A stretch of DNA of 64,000 nucleotides from Thermoleophilia bacterium (GTDB taxonomy: Bacteria > Actinomycetota > Thermoleophilia > Gaiellales > Gaiellaceae), in the NCBI GenBank assembly GCA_025928515.1, contig JAICJI010000005.1:1-64000 (forward strand), read 5' to 3'. Every line of letters begins with the position of its first letter. Position 1 is the stretch's first letter. The notes below the pieces were generated by a model, which ran no database searches, had not been told where the DNA came from, and saw nothing but the letters and a program-made list of their open reading frames with translations. Below are positions 56,769-64,000 of this stretch, one piece after another. Position numbers and translations under genes: made by a program.

Positions 56769-56774
56769 GACTCG

Positions 56775-57047
56775 CTAAGCCTCGAAGCGGCCGACGAGCT
56801 CCGTCACCTGCGGCCGGCTCTTGTGCCCGGCTTCCTGCATGATCGGCGGCACCTCGGGGTCGGAGGCGAAACTCTGCCAGCCCTCGAGGTCCCAGTCGAA
56901 GATCGCCCAGACGCGATCTTCCTCGTTCGGGTCGCGAAAGACCGTCGAGCCCTTCGAGCCGTGCAGCTTCCGCTTCTCGGCGCCCGCCGCCGAGTAGACC
57001 TCCACGAACCTGTCGATGTCCTCGACCGTCGTCGTTGCCAGGATCAT
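56775..57047 (-). CDS. Small dimeric alpha/beta-barrel-like protein
   Basis: The 90-residue product starts at ATG 57047 after GGAGGAC; an earlier ATG at 57086 lacks this site. The pattern VEDIDRFVEVYSAAGAEKRK, GSKGSTVFRDPNEEDRVWAI and FDWDLEGWQSFASDPEVPPI resembles ABM/EthD-type dimeric ferredoxin-like domains. No oxygenase evidence. It is followed by the SnoaL-like gene. A TTGCGCG...CAACTGACGC element sits just upstream. Confidence 0.6.
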   Translation of the reverse strand: MILATTTVEDIDRFVEVYSAAGAEKRKLHGSKGSTVFRDPNEEDRVWAIFDWDLEGWQSFASDPEVPPIMQEAGHKSRPQVTELVGRFEA

Positions 57048-57065
57048 TTCGTCCTCCTTCTCGAG

Positions 57066-57083
57066 TTGCGCGTCAACTGACGC
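57066..57083 (+). promoter_or_regulatory. Putative operator, variant of the GAACTACG set
   Basis: TTGCGCGTCAACTGACGC shares the TTGCGCG half and the AACT core with the site at 53541, with one extra base between halves. It lies 19-36 bp upstream of the start at 57047. Confidence 0.35.
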
Positions 57084-57143
57084 CATCGAGGACGAGTCTG
57101 GCCCCGGCGGGCCGGAGCCCGCATCGGGCGAACGCCCTATGGG

Positions 57144-58718
57144 CTACGAGCTGTGCACGAGGTCGTGCTCGAAGGCCCAGACCGTCGCAGCGGCGCGGCT
57201 GCGGACGCCCGCCTTGCGGTAGACGTGCTGGACGTGATGCCCGACGGTCTTGGCGGAGATGCCGAGGTCGTCGGCAATCGCCTGGTTCGACTGGCCGAGC
57301 ACGAGCGCGAGCAAGACCTCGAGCTCGCGCTGCGTCAACCCCGCCGGCAGCTCGCGTGGCCGCTTGGGGACGCGGTGGCCGGCCGCGGCGAGCACCGCGT
57401 CGACCGCCTCCGCGTCGAGGCGTCCCTCCTCGACCTCTCCTCGCAGCTCCGCCTCGGCAGCCGCCGGCTCGAGCGCCGCCCGGTGCGGCCTCTCCGCCCG
57501 CATCGCCGAGTAGCAGTCCGCGGCGGCGAGGATCCGTCCGGCCTTGTCGAGAGCCGACCCGCGCAGGCCGCGGTGGTAGCCGGACCCGTCGAGCCGCTCG
57601 TGGTGGGAACCGGCGAGCAGACCGACCGCCGCGAGAGCCTGCGACTGGGCGAATGCGCGCTCGGTGAAGTGCGGATGCAGCCGCACGCGTTCCCACTCGC
57701 CGAAACCCAGCGGCCCGGGCTTCTCCCAGATCGCGTTCGAGACGCCGACGCTCCCGAGGTCGGCAGCGAGCGCCGCGCGCCGCAGCAGCGCGACGTTCTC
57801 CGCCGGCAGGCCGAGGCGCCAGGCCGCTGCCTCGGCGAGGTCGGCGACCGCGGTCGAGTGCTCACGGAGCCACGGCGACTTGAGGCCGGTGAGCGCCGCA
57901 AAGGCCGAGAAGCCGGCGTCGATCGCGTCTCCCGAGAGGCTCACGTGAGGAAACGGCTCGGTCTCGAGCGCGTGCTCCCAGATGCGCGTGTCGTCGAGGT
58001 CGGCGCACACGTCGTCGAAGTGGCTCGAGCCGAGCTCGGCCAGGCGCGGGTCGTACGCGGTACCGGCTCGGCTCTCGAGAACGGCGCGCGCGTCGTCCGC
58101 GCCGGCTGCGGAGAGGAAGAGCGAGTAGTCCCGCGCCACGTGGAGGAGGCGCGCCGGCAGCGGCAGCGCCTCTCCGCCGACCCCACCTCCCGGGCCCTTG
58201 CCGTCCCAGCGCGCGAAGACGTACTCGAGGGCCGCCTCCACTCCCGGGCCGAGGTCCAGCCAACCGGCGAACCGCTGCGCCACCTCGCACATCGCGGCGA
58301 ACGACTCGCGTGCCCGCTCCGGGCTCGACAGCGCCGCCTCGATCATCCGCTCGCGCACCTCGGTCGGTCGCCCAGGCCCCACGTGGGTGCGGTAGAACGC
58401 GAGCACCTGCTCGGGATCGGCCGGGTCGATCAGGAAGAAGGCTGCCCGGTGCATGATGTCCTCCCCGAACAGCTGAGTCGCCTCGTGGCTGTTCGAGGTG
58501 CAGCCGGAGCCGTGGAGGAGGGCTACGTAGTAGGTGTCCGCGAGCTCCTCGGCCGACGCTTCCGCGAGTTCGCCGAGCCGAACCGCGAGCACCGCCGTGC
58601 GCAGTGCATGCTCGAGCGGCTGCCCGGTGCCGAGATCTGTTGCCAGAGAGAGCGCACCGACCAGCTCGGCCGCGCGGATCGACTGCCCAACCCCCCGCTC
58701 GGCCTGAGCCGCGTGCAT
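57144..58718 (-). CDS. HD-GYP-type phosphohydrolase domain protein with C-terminal LuxR helix-turn-helix
   Basis: The 524-residue product has an N-terminal HD-like repeat (about 25-200) that lacks a clear HD pair. An HD-GYP-like domain follows (about 270-410: LREHSTAVADLAEAAAWRLG, AALAADLGSVGV, HHERLDGSGYHRGL), then a LuxR-type helix-turn-helix (LTQRELEVLLALVLGQSNQA, GISAKTVGHHVQHVYRKAGV). The last segment of HD-GYP, with H-H-E-x-x-D-G-S-G-Y, is close to the c-di-GMP phosphodiesterase pattern. A cyclic-nucleotide-responsive regulator is the natural reading. Its start abuts the fabI stop. Confidence 0.82.
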   Translation of the reverse strand: MHAAQAERGVGQSIRAAELVGALSLATDLGTGQPLEHALRTAVLAVRLGELAEASAEELADTYYVALLHGSGCTSNSHEATQLFGEDIMHRAAFFLIDPADPEQVLAFYRTHVGPGRPTEVRERMIEAALSSPERARESFAAMCEVAQRFAGWLDLGPGVEAALEYVFARWDGKGPGGGVGGEALPLPARLLHVARDYSLFLSAAGADDARAVLESRAGTAYDPRLAELGSSHFDDVCADLDDTRIWEHALETEPFPHVSLSGDAIDAGFSAFAALTGLKSPWLREHSTAVADLAEAAAWRLGLPAENVALLRRAALAADLGSVGVSNAIWEKPGPLGFGEWERVRLHPHFTERAFAQSQALAAVGLLAGSHHERLDGSGYHRGLRGSALDKAGRILAAADCYSAMRAERPHRAALEPAAAEAELRGEVEEGRLDAEAVDAVLAAAGHRVPKRPRELPAGLTQRELEVLLALVLGQSNQAIADDLGISAKTVGHHVQHVYRKAGVRSRAAATVWAFEHDLVHSS

Positions 58719-59498
58719 CTACATGCCCATCGCGTGGTAACCGCTGTCGACGTAGAGGGTCGTCCCTGTCACGTTGCCCGCGCCGTCGCCGAGCAGGTAG
58801 GCGGCCGCAGCGCCGACGTCGTCGGCCGTGATGTGCCGCCGGAGCGGGGAGCGCTCCTCGACGATGTCCTCCATCGTCGTGAAGCCCGCGATCGAGCGGG
58901 CCGCCAGCGTCCGCACCGGACCGGCCGAAATCGCGTTCACGCGGATGTTCTTCTGACCGAGATCCCACGCGAGGTAGCGCACCGACGCGTCGAGGGTCGC
59001 CTTCGCCACGCCCATCACGTTGTAGTGCGGCACCGCGCGCTCGCCGCCGAGATAGGTCATCGTCACGATCGAGCCGCCGCCGGCCTTCTCCATCAGCGGC
59101 TCCGCCGCGCGGGCGCAGGCGACGAGCGAGTACGCGCTGACGTCGATCGCGAGCCAGAACCGGTCGCGCGGGGTGTCGGTGAAGCGGCCCTCCAGGTCTT
59201 CTGCCGCCGCGAAGGCCACCGAATGGACGAGCAGGTCGAGCTCACCCCCGAACGCATCCTCCACTTCGCCGAAGACGCGGGCCACGTCCTCGTCCGAGCG
59301 GACGTCGCACTCCGTGACGAGGGGGGAATCGATCGAGGCGGCGAGCTCGCGCACCGTCTTCTCGATCCGCTCTCCCTGGTAGGTGAAGGCGAGGCTCGCA
59401 CCGCCCGCCGCGAGCTCGCGCGCGATCGCCCACGCGATCGAGCGGCGGTTGGCCACGCCGAGCACGAGCCCGCGCTTGCCCTCGAACGATCCGGCCAT
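58719..59498 (-). CDS. fabI: Enoyl-[acyl-carrier-protein] reductase (NADH), FabI type
   Basis: Final reductive step of type II fatty-acid elongation. The 259-residue SDR has the FabI nucleotide motif LVLGVANRRSIAWAIA and ACP/NAD segments LLVHSVAFA. The catalytic pair is Tyr159-x6-Lys166 (YNVMGVAKA), with Tyr149 in MTYLGG. Substrate-loop GPVRTLAARSIAGF is clear. ATG 59498 is divergent from the SDR gene at 59530. Confidence 0.95.
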   Translation of the reverse strand: MAGSFEGKRGLVLGVANRRSIAWAIARELAAGGASLAFTYQGERIEKTVRELAASIDSPLVTECDVRSDEDVARVFGEVEDAFGGELDLLVHSVAFAAAEDLEGRFTDTPRDRFWLAIDVSAYSLVACARAAEPLMEKAGGGSIVTMTYLGGERAVPHYNVMGVAKATLDASVRYLAWDLGQKNIRVNAISAGPVRTLAARSIAGFTTMEDIVEERSPLRRHITADDVGAAAAYLLGDGAGNVTGTTLYVDSGYHAMGM

Positions 59499-59529
59499 GG
59501 CTGACGATCCTAGAGATAGCCTGTCCGCC

Positions 59530-60279
59530 GTGGGCCGGGTCGTGGTCGTCACGGGGGCTTCCTCGGGCATCGGCGCCGAGATCGCCCGCGTGCTTTCGGC
59601 CCGCGGCGACCTGTGCGTCCTGCTCGCGCGCCGCCTCGACCGCCTGCAGGCGCTCGCGAACGAGCTCGGCGGGGAGGCCGAGCAGTGCGACGTCTCCGAC
59701 CGCGCCGCCGTCGAGGCCGTCGCGGCGCGCGTCCTCGCACGGCACCCGAAGATCGACGTGCTCGTGAACAACGCCGGCATCCCGGGACGGGCGCGCTTTC
59801 TCGACGGCGACCCCGACGTGATCGAGCGCCTGATCCGGATCAACTACCTCGGCGGGATCTGGTGTCTCCGCGCCTTCCTGCCGGGCCTCCGCGCCGCCGC
59901 GCCGTCGGACGTCGTCAACATCGTCTCGGTGTCGGGGGTCATCGCCGGACCGCCGAGCGGCCCCTACTCCGCCTCGAAGCACGCCCAGCTCGCCTTCTCC
60001 CGGACGGCGGCCGCCGAGCTGCGCACAGAGGGGATCCGGGTGCACACGGTCAAGCCAGGCTTCGCCCGGACGGAGGGCTTCCCGCAGAAATGGCTACCCC
60101 GGCACGTGCAGCGGATCGTGATCGGGCCGGACGACGTTGCGGCCCATGTTCTCCGCTCACTCGAGCAAGGTCGCGGCGAGACGACGGTGCCCTGGTTCTA
60201 CGGCCCGCTCGCCCCGCTGCAGGATGCGATGCCGAATCTCTTCACTCGTGTCCTTTCGCGCGTGCCGAAAGCGCCCTAG
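59530..60279 (+). CDS. Short-chain dehydrogenase/reductase
   Basis: The 249-residue Rossmann enzyme has TGASSGIGAEIARVL, the active-site NNAG (LVNNAGIPG) and S-Y-x3-K (SVSGV, YSASKHAQ). The C-terminal helix region RVHTVKPGFARTEGF is typical. Substrate unknown. GTG 59530 is preferred over ATG 59497 because the latter would overlap the start of the divergent fabI gene. A TAGAGAT-like -10 box precedes it. It is followed by a MarR gene 9 bp later. Confidence 0.9.
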   Translation: MGRVVVVTGASSGIGAEIARVLSARGDLCVLLARRLDRLQALANELGGEAEQCDVSDRAAVEAVAARVLARHPKIDVLVNNAGIPGRARFLDGDPDVIERLIRINYLGGIWCLRAFLPGLRAAAPSDVVNIVSVSGVIAGPPSGPYSASKHAQLAFSRTAAAELRTEGIRVHTVKPGFARTEGFPQKWLPRHVQRIVIGPDDVAAHVLRSLEQGRGETTVPWFYGPLAPLQDAMPNLFTRVLSRVPKAP

Positions 60280-60288
60280 AATCGACGC

Positions 60289-60711
60289 ATGGCCACTCAG
60301 ACGGACGCGACCATCGCCGATGTGATCGCCGTCGCCGAGTTCCGCTCGGCGCTTCGGCACTTCCTGCGGCGCAGCGAGAAGATCGCCCGCCAGTCGGGAC
60401 TCACTCCCCAGCGCTACACGCTGCTGATGATGATCAAGGGAGCAGCCGACGGCAGCGAGCAGTCGACAGTGACCGAGCTGGCCGACCGGATGCAGCTCGC
60501 GCAGAGCACCGTCACCGAGCTCGTGCGCCGCGCCGAGAGCGCAGGGCTCATCGACCGCGAGCAGTCGCAGCGGGACGCGAGGGTCGCGCACCTCCGCCTG
60601 ACCGCCGAAGGCGAGCGGCGCCTGATGCTCTCCTTCACCGAGCTCGACAAGGAACGTGCGCAGCTGCGCGAGGCGTTCGTCAACCTCGACGGCGGCGTCA
60701 CCGGGCACTGA
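60289..60711 (+). CDS. MarR-family transcriptional regulator
   Basis: The 140-residue product has the MarR winged helix: FLRRSEKIARQSGLTPQRYT, then QSTVTELADRMQLAQSTVTELVRR as the recognition region, wing LIDREQSQRDARVAHLRLT. It is downstream of the SDR gene by 9 bp, so it may regulate that operon. Its 3' end overlaps the convergent methyltransferase by 14 bp. Confidence 0.93.
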   Translation: MATQTDATIADVIAVAEFRSALRHFLRRSEKIARQSGLTPQRYTLLMMIKGAADGSEQSTVTELADRMQLAQSTVTELVRRAESAGLIDREQSQRDARVAHLRLTAEGERRLMLSFTELDKERAQLREAFVNLDGGVTGH

Positions 60712-61390
60712 GCAGGTACCAGCCGACGCTCTCGACGAGCACCCGCGGGTTGGCGCCGGCGAGCGCCTCGGCTCGAGCGCGACTCTCTCCCTCGGATCCG
60801 GCGAGGTCGAGGTAGGCGGCGAGCTCACGGGGCTTCTCCTCCAGGCGCTCCCGGAGGACTGAGAGGCCGTTCGCCGCGAAGAGCTCCCGCAGCTCTTCGT
60901 CGGTGAGGAGGCGTGTGTGCGAGCGATCGCGGGTCGTCTCGAACTCGTGGAGCACGGCGGCCGCATCCTCGTCCCCGGGCGCGAGCTGGTCGACGACGAG
61001 CACGTGACCGCCGGCGCACGTGACACGAGCCATCTCGGCGACGACGAGGTCGGGCCGCTCGACGTGATGGAGCGTGCGATGCGTTCCCGCTAGGTCGAAC
61101 GCGCCGTCCGCGAACGACATGGCCGTCCCGTCGCCCTCGGTGAACTCGGTGTTCGGGAGAGCTCGAGCACGGGCGAGTTCGAGCAGCTCCGGCACCGGAT
61201 CGAGCCCGACGACTTCCCGCACGAGCGGCGCCAGGGCGAACGCCAGCGCGCCGGCGCCGGTGCCGACGTCGAGCGCGCGCTCGTCTCCGTTCGGCTGCCC
61301 GAATTCGCGTACGTCATCTGCGAGCTGCGCCGCGCGAGCGTCCTGTCGTGCCGCAACCCGCTCGGCCGTGCGCGCGAAGCGGTCAGTCAT
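60698..61390 (-). CDS. SAM-dependent class I methyltransferase
   Basis: The 230-residue product has the SAM motif ALDVGTGAGALAFALAPLV near 41-58, with acidic binding residue in VGLDPVPELLE and post I FTEGDGTAMSFADGAFDLAG. Substrate unknown; UbiE/MenG-like arrangement is absent. Overlaps the alr stop by eight bases, so it is co-translated with alr. The longer upstream frame is antisense to other genes and not used. Confidence 0.9.
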   Translation of the reverse strand: MTDRFARTAERVAARQDARAAQLADDVREFGQPNGDERALDVGTGAGALAFALAPLVREVVGLDPVPELLELARARALPNTEFTEGDGTAMSFADGAFDLAGTHRTLHHVERPDLVVAEMARVTCAGGHVLVVDQLAPGDEDAAAVLHEFETTRDRSHTRLLTDEELRELFAANGLSVLRERLEEKPRELAAYLDLAGSEGESRARAEALAGANPRVLVESVGWYLLSAR

Positions 61391-62402
61391 GGACGATGCG
61401 GCGGGCGCGGGCGGAGCCGGCGTTGATCCCGCACGCGATCTCGTAGCCGATGGTGCCGGCGACAGCCGCATGGCTCTCGATCAGCACACCGTCGCCGATG
61501 ATGGTGACGGGAGTCCCGACCGGCAGCTCGGGGTCGAGCTCGACCGCGACCGCGTCCATCGAGACCGTGCCCACCGCGCGCCGCCGCTCGCCGTCCACGA
61601 GCACCTCGGTGCCGGTCATGTCCCGCCGGAACCCGTCCTCGTAGCCGACGGGAACGATCCCGACCCACGTCGGCCGCTCGGCAACGAACCGCCGGCCGTA
61701 GCCGGTGCTCTCTCCCGGGTGGAGGAGGTGCACCTGGGCGAGCCGGCTCCGCCACGAGAGTGCCGGCCGGAGCCCATCCTCGGCGGGATCCGTCCCGAAC
61801 GCAGAGATCCCGTACAGCGCGATGCCGCAGCGGGCCGCGTCGAAGCGAGTTCCGGGCAGCCGCAGCGCCGCAGCGCTGTTTGCGAGGTGGCGGGTCAGGT
61901 GCGCGTGCGGCGCCGTCGCCTCGGTGAACCGCTCGACCTGCTGCTGAACGAAGGCCGGGTCGGAGTCGGAGGTGGCGAGATGGCTCATCAAGCCAACGAC
62001 GTTCGCCGGCGGCTCCGGCAGCTCGGAGAGCCCCCACCGGCCCATGCCGGTGTCGAGCTTCAGATGAACCGGGATGTCATCAGGGATCTCGCCGCCCGAG
62101 ACGACGAGCTCCAGCCTCGCGTCCCGCGCCGCGGCGACGTCGCGCGGATCGTTCGGCGGGCCCATGATGAGGATGCGCGCGTCCGGCTCGCCTTGCCGGA
62201 GCTCGAGCCCCTCGTCGACGGTGGCCACGCACAGCGCGGTGGCGCCGGCACTCAGCGCGGCGCGTGCGACGTCGCTTGCGCCGTGCCCGTAACCGTTCGC
62301 CTTCACGACGGCCCAGAGCTCTGCGCCGTCGAGCACGTCGAGGAGCCGACGTGCGTTGTCGCGAATCGCGCCGAGGTCGATCGTGATCTCGCTCCGGTGC
62401 AT
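61383..62402 (-). CDS. alr: Alanine racemase
   Basis: PLP enzyme giving D-Ala for peptidoglycan. The 339 residues hold the PLP Lys34 in AVVKANGYGHG and the catalytic Tyr in GYEDGFRR near 250, with HLKLDTGMGRWG and ARCGIALYG typical of the barrel. It is slightly short of the usual ~365 but complete. It starts opposite the divergent large membrane protein. It is followed by the methyltransferase with an eight-base overlap. Confidence 0.94.
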   Translation of the reverse strand: MHRSEITIDLGAIRDNARRLLDVLDGAELWAVVKANGYGHGASDVARAALSAGATALCVATVDEGLELRQGEPDARILIMGPPNDPRDVAAARDARLELVVSGGEIPDDIPVHLKLDTGMGRWGLSELPEPPANVVGLMSHLATSDSDPAFVQQQVERFTEATAPHAHLTRHLANSAAALRLPGTRFDAARCGIALYGISAFGTDPAEDGLRPALSWRSRLAQVHLLHPGESTGYGRRFVAERPTWVGIVPVGYEDGFRRDMTGTEVLVDGERRRAVGTVSMDAVAVELDPELPVGTPVTIIGDGVLIESHAAVAGTIGYEIACGINAGSARARRIVHD

Positions 62403-62451
62403 GCGGCGGCAGCCTAGTCGGCGCCCGGGACGAGGAGTAAATTGCGGTGCG

Positions 62452-64000
62452 ATGAGGGAACGGCGTTTCGCGCTCTTCACCCTCCTGGTCAGCACGCTGA
62501 CATTCCTCACCAGCTTGTTCCTGCCGTGGAGGCAGATGCACGTAGCCGGCGGCAATGGCTCGTTCGGACTGCCCGGGGTGTTCTCCGATGACGGCTTCGA
62601 CGGATGGATCGGCGGGGTCGGAGACGTCGCCGTGCTTCTCGCGGTCGCCTCCGTCTTTGCGTGTCTTGGAGCCCTCGTGCGGCCGCGGCTCGCCGAGAGG
62701 CTTCCCCTCGGTGGGCTCGGTGTGGGCCTTGGCTACCTCGCCGCGGCCGTGGCCGTGCAGGTTCACGCGTATACCGTGCTGATCGAGGTCGGGATCAGGA
62801 CCAACCCGAGGAGCTCGGCCCGCTCTGCGAGTCACGTCCATTCGGTCTGGGCGTACGGGTTCTATCTCGGGGTTGTCTGCGGCGCGGTCGCTGGGCTTTG
62901 CGGACTTTTCCTGCGCAGACGTGAGCTGTTGGTCCGGAGGCCTCCGGCCGACGTCGTCTTCAGGGCGGTCGGCGTCGGACTGCTCGTCTCCTTCCTCCTG
63001 CCGTGGGCGCGGCAAGAACCTGTGCCCGGCGTGACCTTCCCGTGGGTCGGAGATTCCCCCGCAGCGATCTCTGCTCTCGGCCTCCTTCTCGGGGCAGGCT
63101 GGCTGCTGAGCTCCAGGGGCAAGGGGTTGCGCCTGGCGACGGCAGTAGCGGTCGCCGTCCTCACCGGCGCAGCGGCGAGTTCGATTCCTGTCTTCGCGGC
63201 CCGCGCCTACGGGGCGTGGATCGGCATCGGTTTTGCCGTGGCCCTCGTCGCGATCGAGGCCGCTCGAGTTCGCAGTGTGCGCCTACCTCGGCTGCCGAGA
63301 GGATGGATTGCGGTGCGTGCGACCGCGGCGCTGCTGCTTCTGATCGCCTTCTTCCTGCCGTGGGAGCATCTCAGTGCTGCACCAGAGCATTTCGCCGGAC
63401 GCGCAAACGGCTGGTCGATCTTTCCCGGCGGAGTCGCGGGCGCCCTCGCGCTTTTGGTCCTGCTTGCCGCGATCCTGCTGCCCGAGCTCGAGGCCCACGC
63501 CGTGACGGGCGTCGTCGCCGTGGCTCTCCTCGTGTCGATCATGGGAACGTTTGTCGCCGTAGGCGGCGAGTCGCGCATCTTTGCCTTGGACTATGGGTCG
63601 TATGTCGGCTTCGCGGCGACCGCCGCCCTCGTGCTGAGTGTGCTCGGGGCCCTCCGTCCCGTGCCTGTCGACCCGAACAGGGCACTCGTGCGAGCGCGTC
63701 CGCTGGCTGCCTCGCTCGCGTGCCTGGCTGCCGTCGTCCTGCCGCTGTGGGAAGTTCTGCCTCGAGACTGGACCCAGGCGGACGCCGTGACGGGTGAGCT
63801 GTCTGCCGTTGCGCTGCTGCTCGCGCTCTACCTGATTCGCGCTTGGATTCTCTCGACCGGGCGACGGCCGCTGGGACGCACGTTGACGGTCCTGCCGCTC
63901 GGGCTCCTCGTGCTCCCGACGCTCGAGCTCATCCTCTTGCGCTCGGAGCCGATCAGATGGGGCGGCGTGATCCTCATCGTCCTTTCCGTAGTGCTTGCGG
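62452..64000 (+). CDS. Large polytopic membrane protein with repeated FLPW modules, 3' end outside window
   Basis: At least 516 residues are visible without a stop. Hydrophobic helices alternate with short polar loops; the segment L-x-L-P-W recurs as SLFLPWRQMH, SFLLPWARQE, AFFLPWEHLS and AVVLPLWEVLP, about 130-170 residues apart. Each module seems to have three to four helices. The repeats suggest internal duplication of a membrane unit. No known family or motif. ATG 62452 follows GCGATGAGG; no strong ribosome site. It is divergent to alr. Confidence 0.6.
   Translation, partial: MRERRFALFTLLVSTLTFLTSLFLPWRQMHVAGGNGSFGLPGVFSDDGFDGWIGGVGDVAVLLAVASVFACLGALVRPRLAERLPLGGLGVGLGYLAAAVAVQVHAYTVLIEVGIRTNPRSSARSASHVHSVWAYGFYLGVVCGAVAGLCGLFLRRRELLVRRPPADVVFRAVGVGLLVSFLLPWARQEPVPGVTFPWVGDSPAAISALGLLLGAGWLLSSRGKGLRLATAVAVAVLTGAAASSIPVFAARAYGAWIGIGFAVALVAIEAARVRSVRLPRLPRGWIAVRATAALLLLIAFFLPWEHLSAAPEHFAGRANGWSIFPGGVAGALALLVLLAAILLPELEAHAVTGVVAVALLVSIMGTFVAVGGESRIFALDYGSYVGFAATAALVLSVLGALRPVPVDPNRALVRARPLAASLACLAAVVLPLWEVLPRDWTQADAVTGELSAVALLLALYLIRAWILSTGRRPLGRTLTVLPLGLLVLPTLELILLRSEPIRWGGVILIVLSVVLA

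Noticed and set aside
59497-59529. ATG 59497 as start of the SDR gene.
   Set aside because: It overlaps the fabI start codon on the other strand. GTG 59530 leaves a plausible 31-bp divergent promoter.

Overview
The window is a high-GC, densely packed bacterial chromosome segment with one large chromosomal core and one probable small integrated island. The high GC, frequent GTG/TTG starts, LuxR/DevR-type signalling, NifJ-type pyruvate:ferredoxin oxidoreductase and general protein character suggest an uncultivated actinobacterium of the Thermoleophilia (Gaiellales-like) type. That placement is inference from gene flavour; no rRNA or marker phylogeny is present.

Layout. 1-2.6 kb: the proteostasis operon tig-clpP-clpX (clpX runs off the left edge). 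2.8-5.0 kb: tRNA-Leu, an S9 peptidase and a small membrane protein. 5.0-11.6 kb: a probable 6.6-kb island inserted in tRNA-Arg(UCG). It is bounded by a 15-bp copy of the tRNA 3' end, with paired 12-bp-period repeats at both ends. It carries two ECF sigma/membrane-partner cassettes, a truncated sigma, a three-repeat secreted protein and an unrecognised two-gene operon with its own operator pair. 11.6-20 kb: four more tRNAs mixed with housekeeping genes (PfpI, M32 carboxypeptidase, YbhN-like, cyclophilin, HtrA-like protease, CtaG, YihY). 19.7-27.7 kb: a multi-GAF histidine kinase/response regulator pair, ispH and ileS. 27.8-35.4 kb: thioredoxin, small regulators, then the operon RidA - VUT-type transporter - glutamate-cysteine ligase-like - a peroxiredoxin-like gene with an in-frame TGA followed by a SECIS-like hairpin. 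This last gene is a convincing selenoprotein. Immediately after it lie a DUF2269-type gene broken by an in-frame TAG and an ArsR/SRPBCC pair with a clear promoter-operator.

35-57 kb resembles a dormancy/hypoxia regulon. It has two universal stress proteins, an acyl-CoA ligase (ADP-forming type) with GNAT domain, an alcohol dehydrogenase, a DevS/DevR-like two-component pair, a GGDEF-EAL protein, a degenerate HAD protein, NifJ, an M23 peptidase, a CBS-pair protein, GAPDH and an AmiC-like binding protein. A recurring 18-bp element with core GAACTACG lies upstream of at least six of these genes and could be the site of the local response regulator. 57-64 kb: an HD-GYP/LuxR protein, fabI, an SDR, MarR, a methyltransferase, alr and the start of a large repeat-containing membrane protein running off the right edge.

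No CRISPR array, rRNA, complete integrase or insertion sequence was seen.
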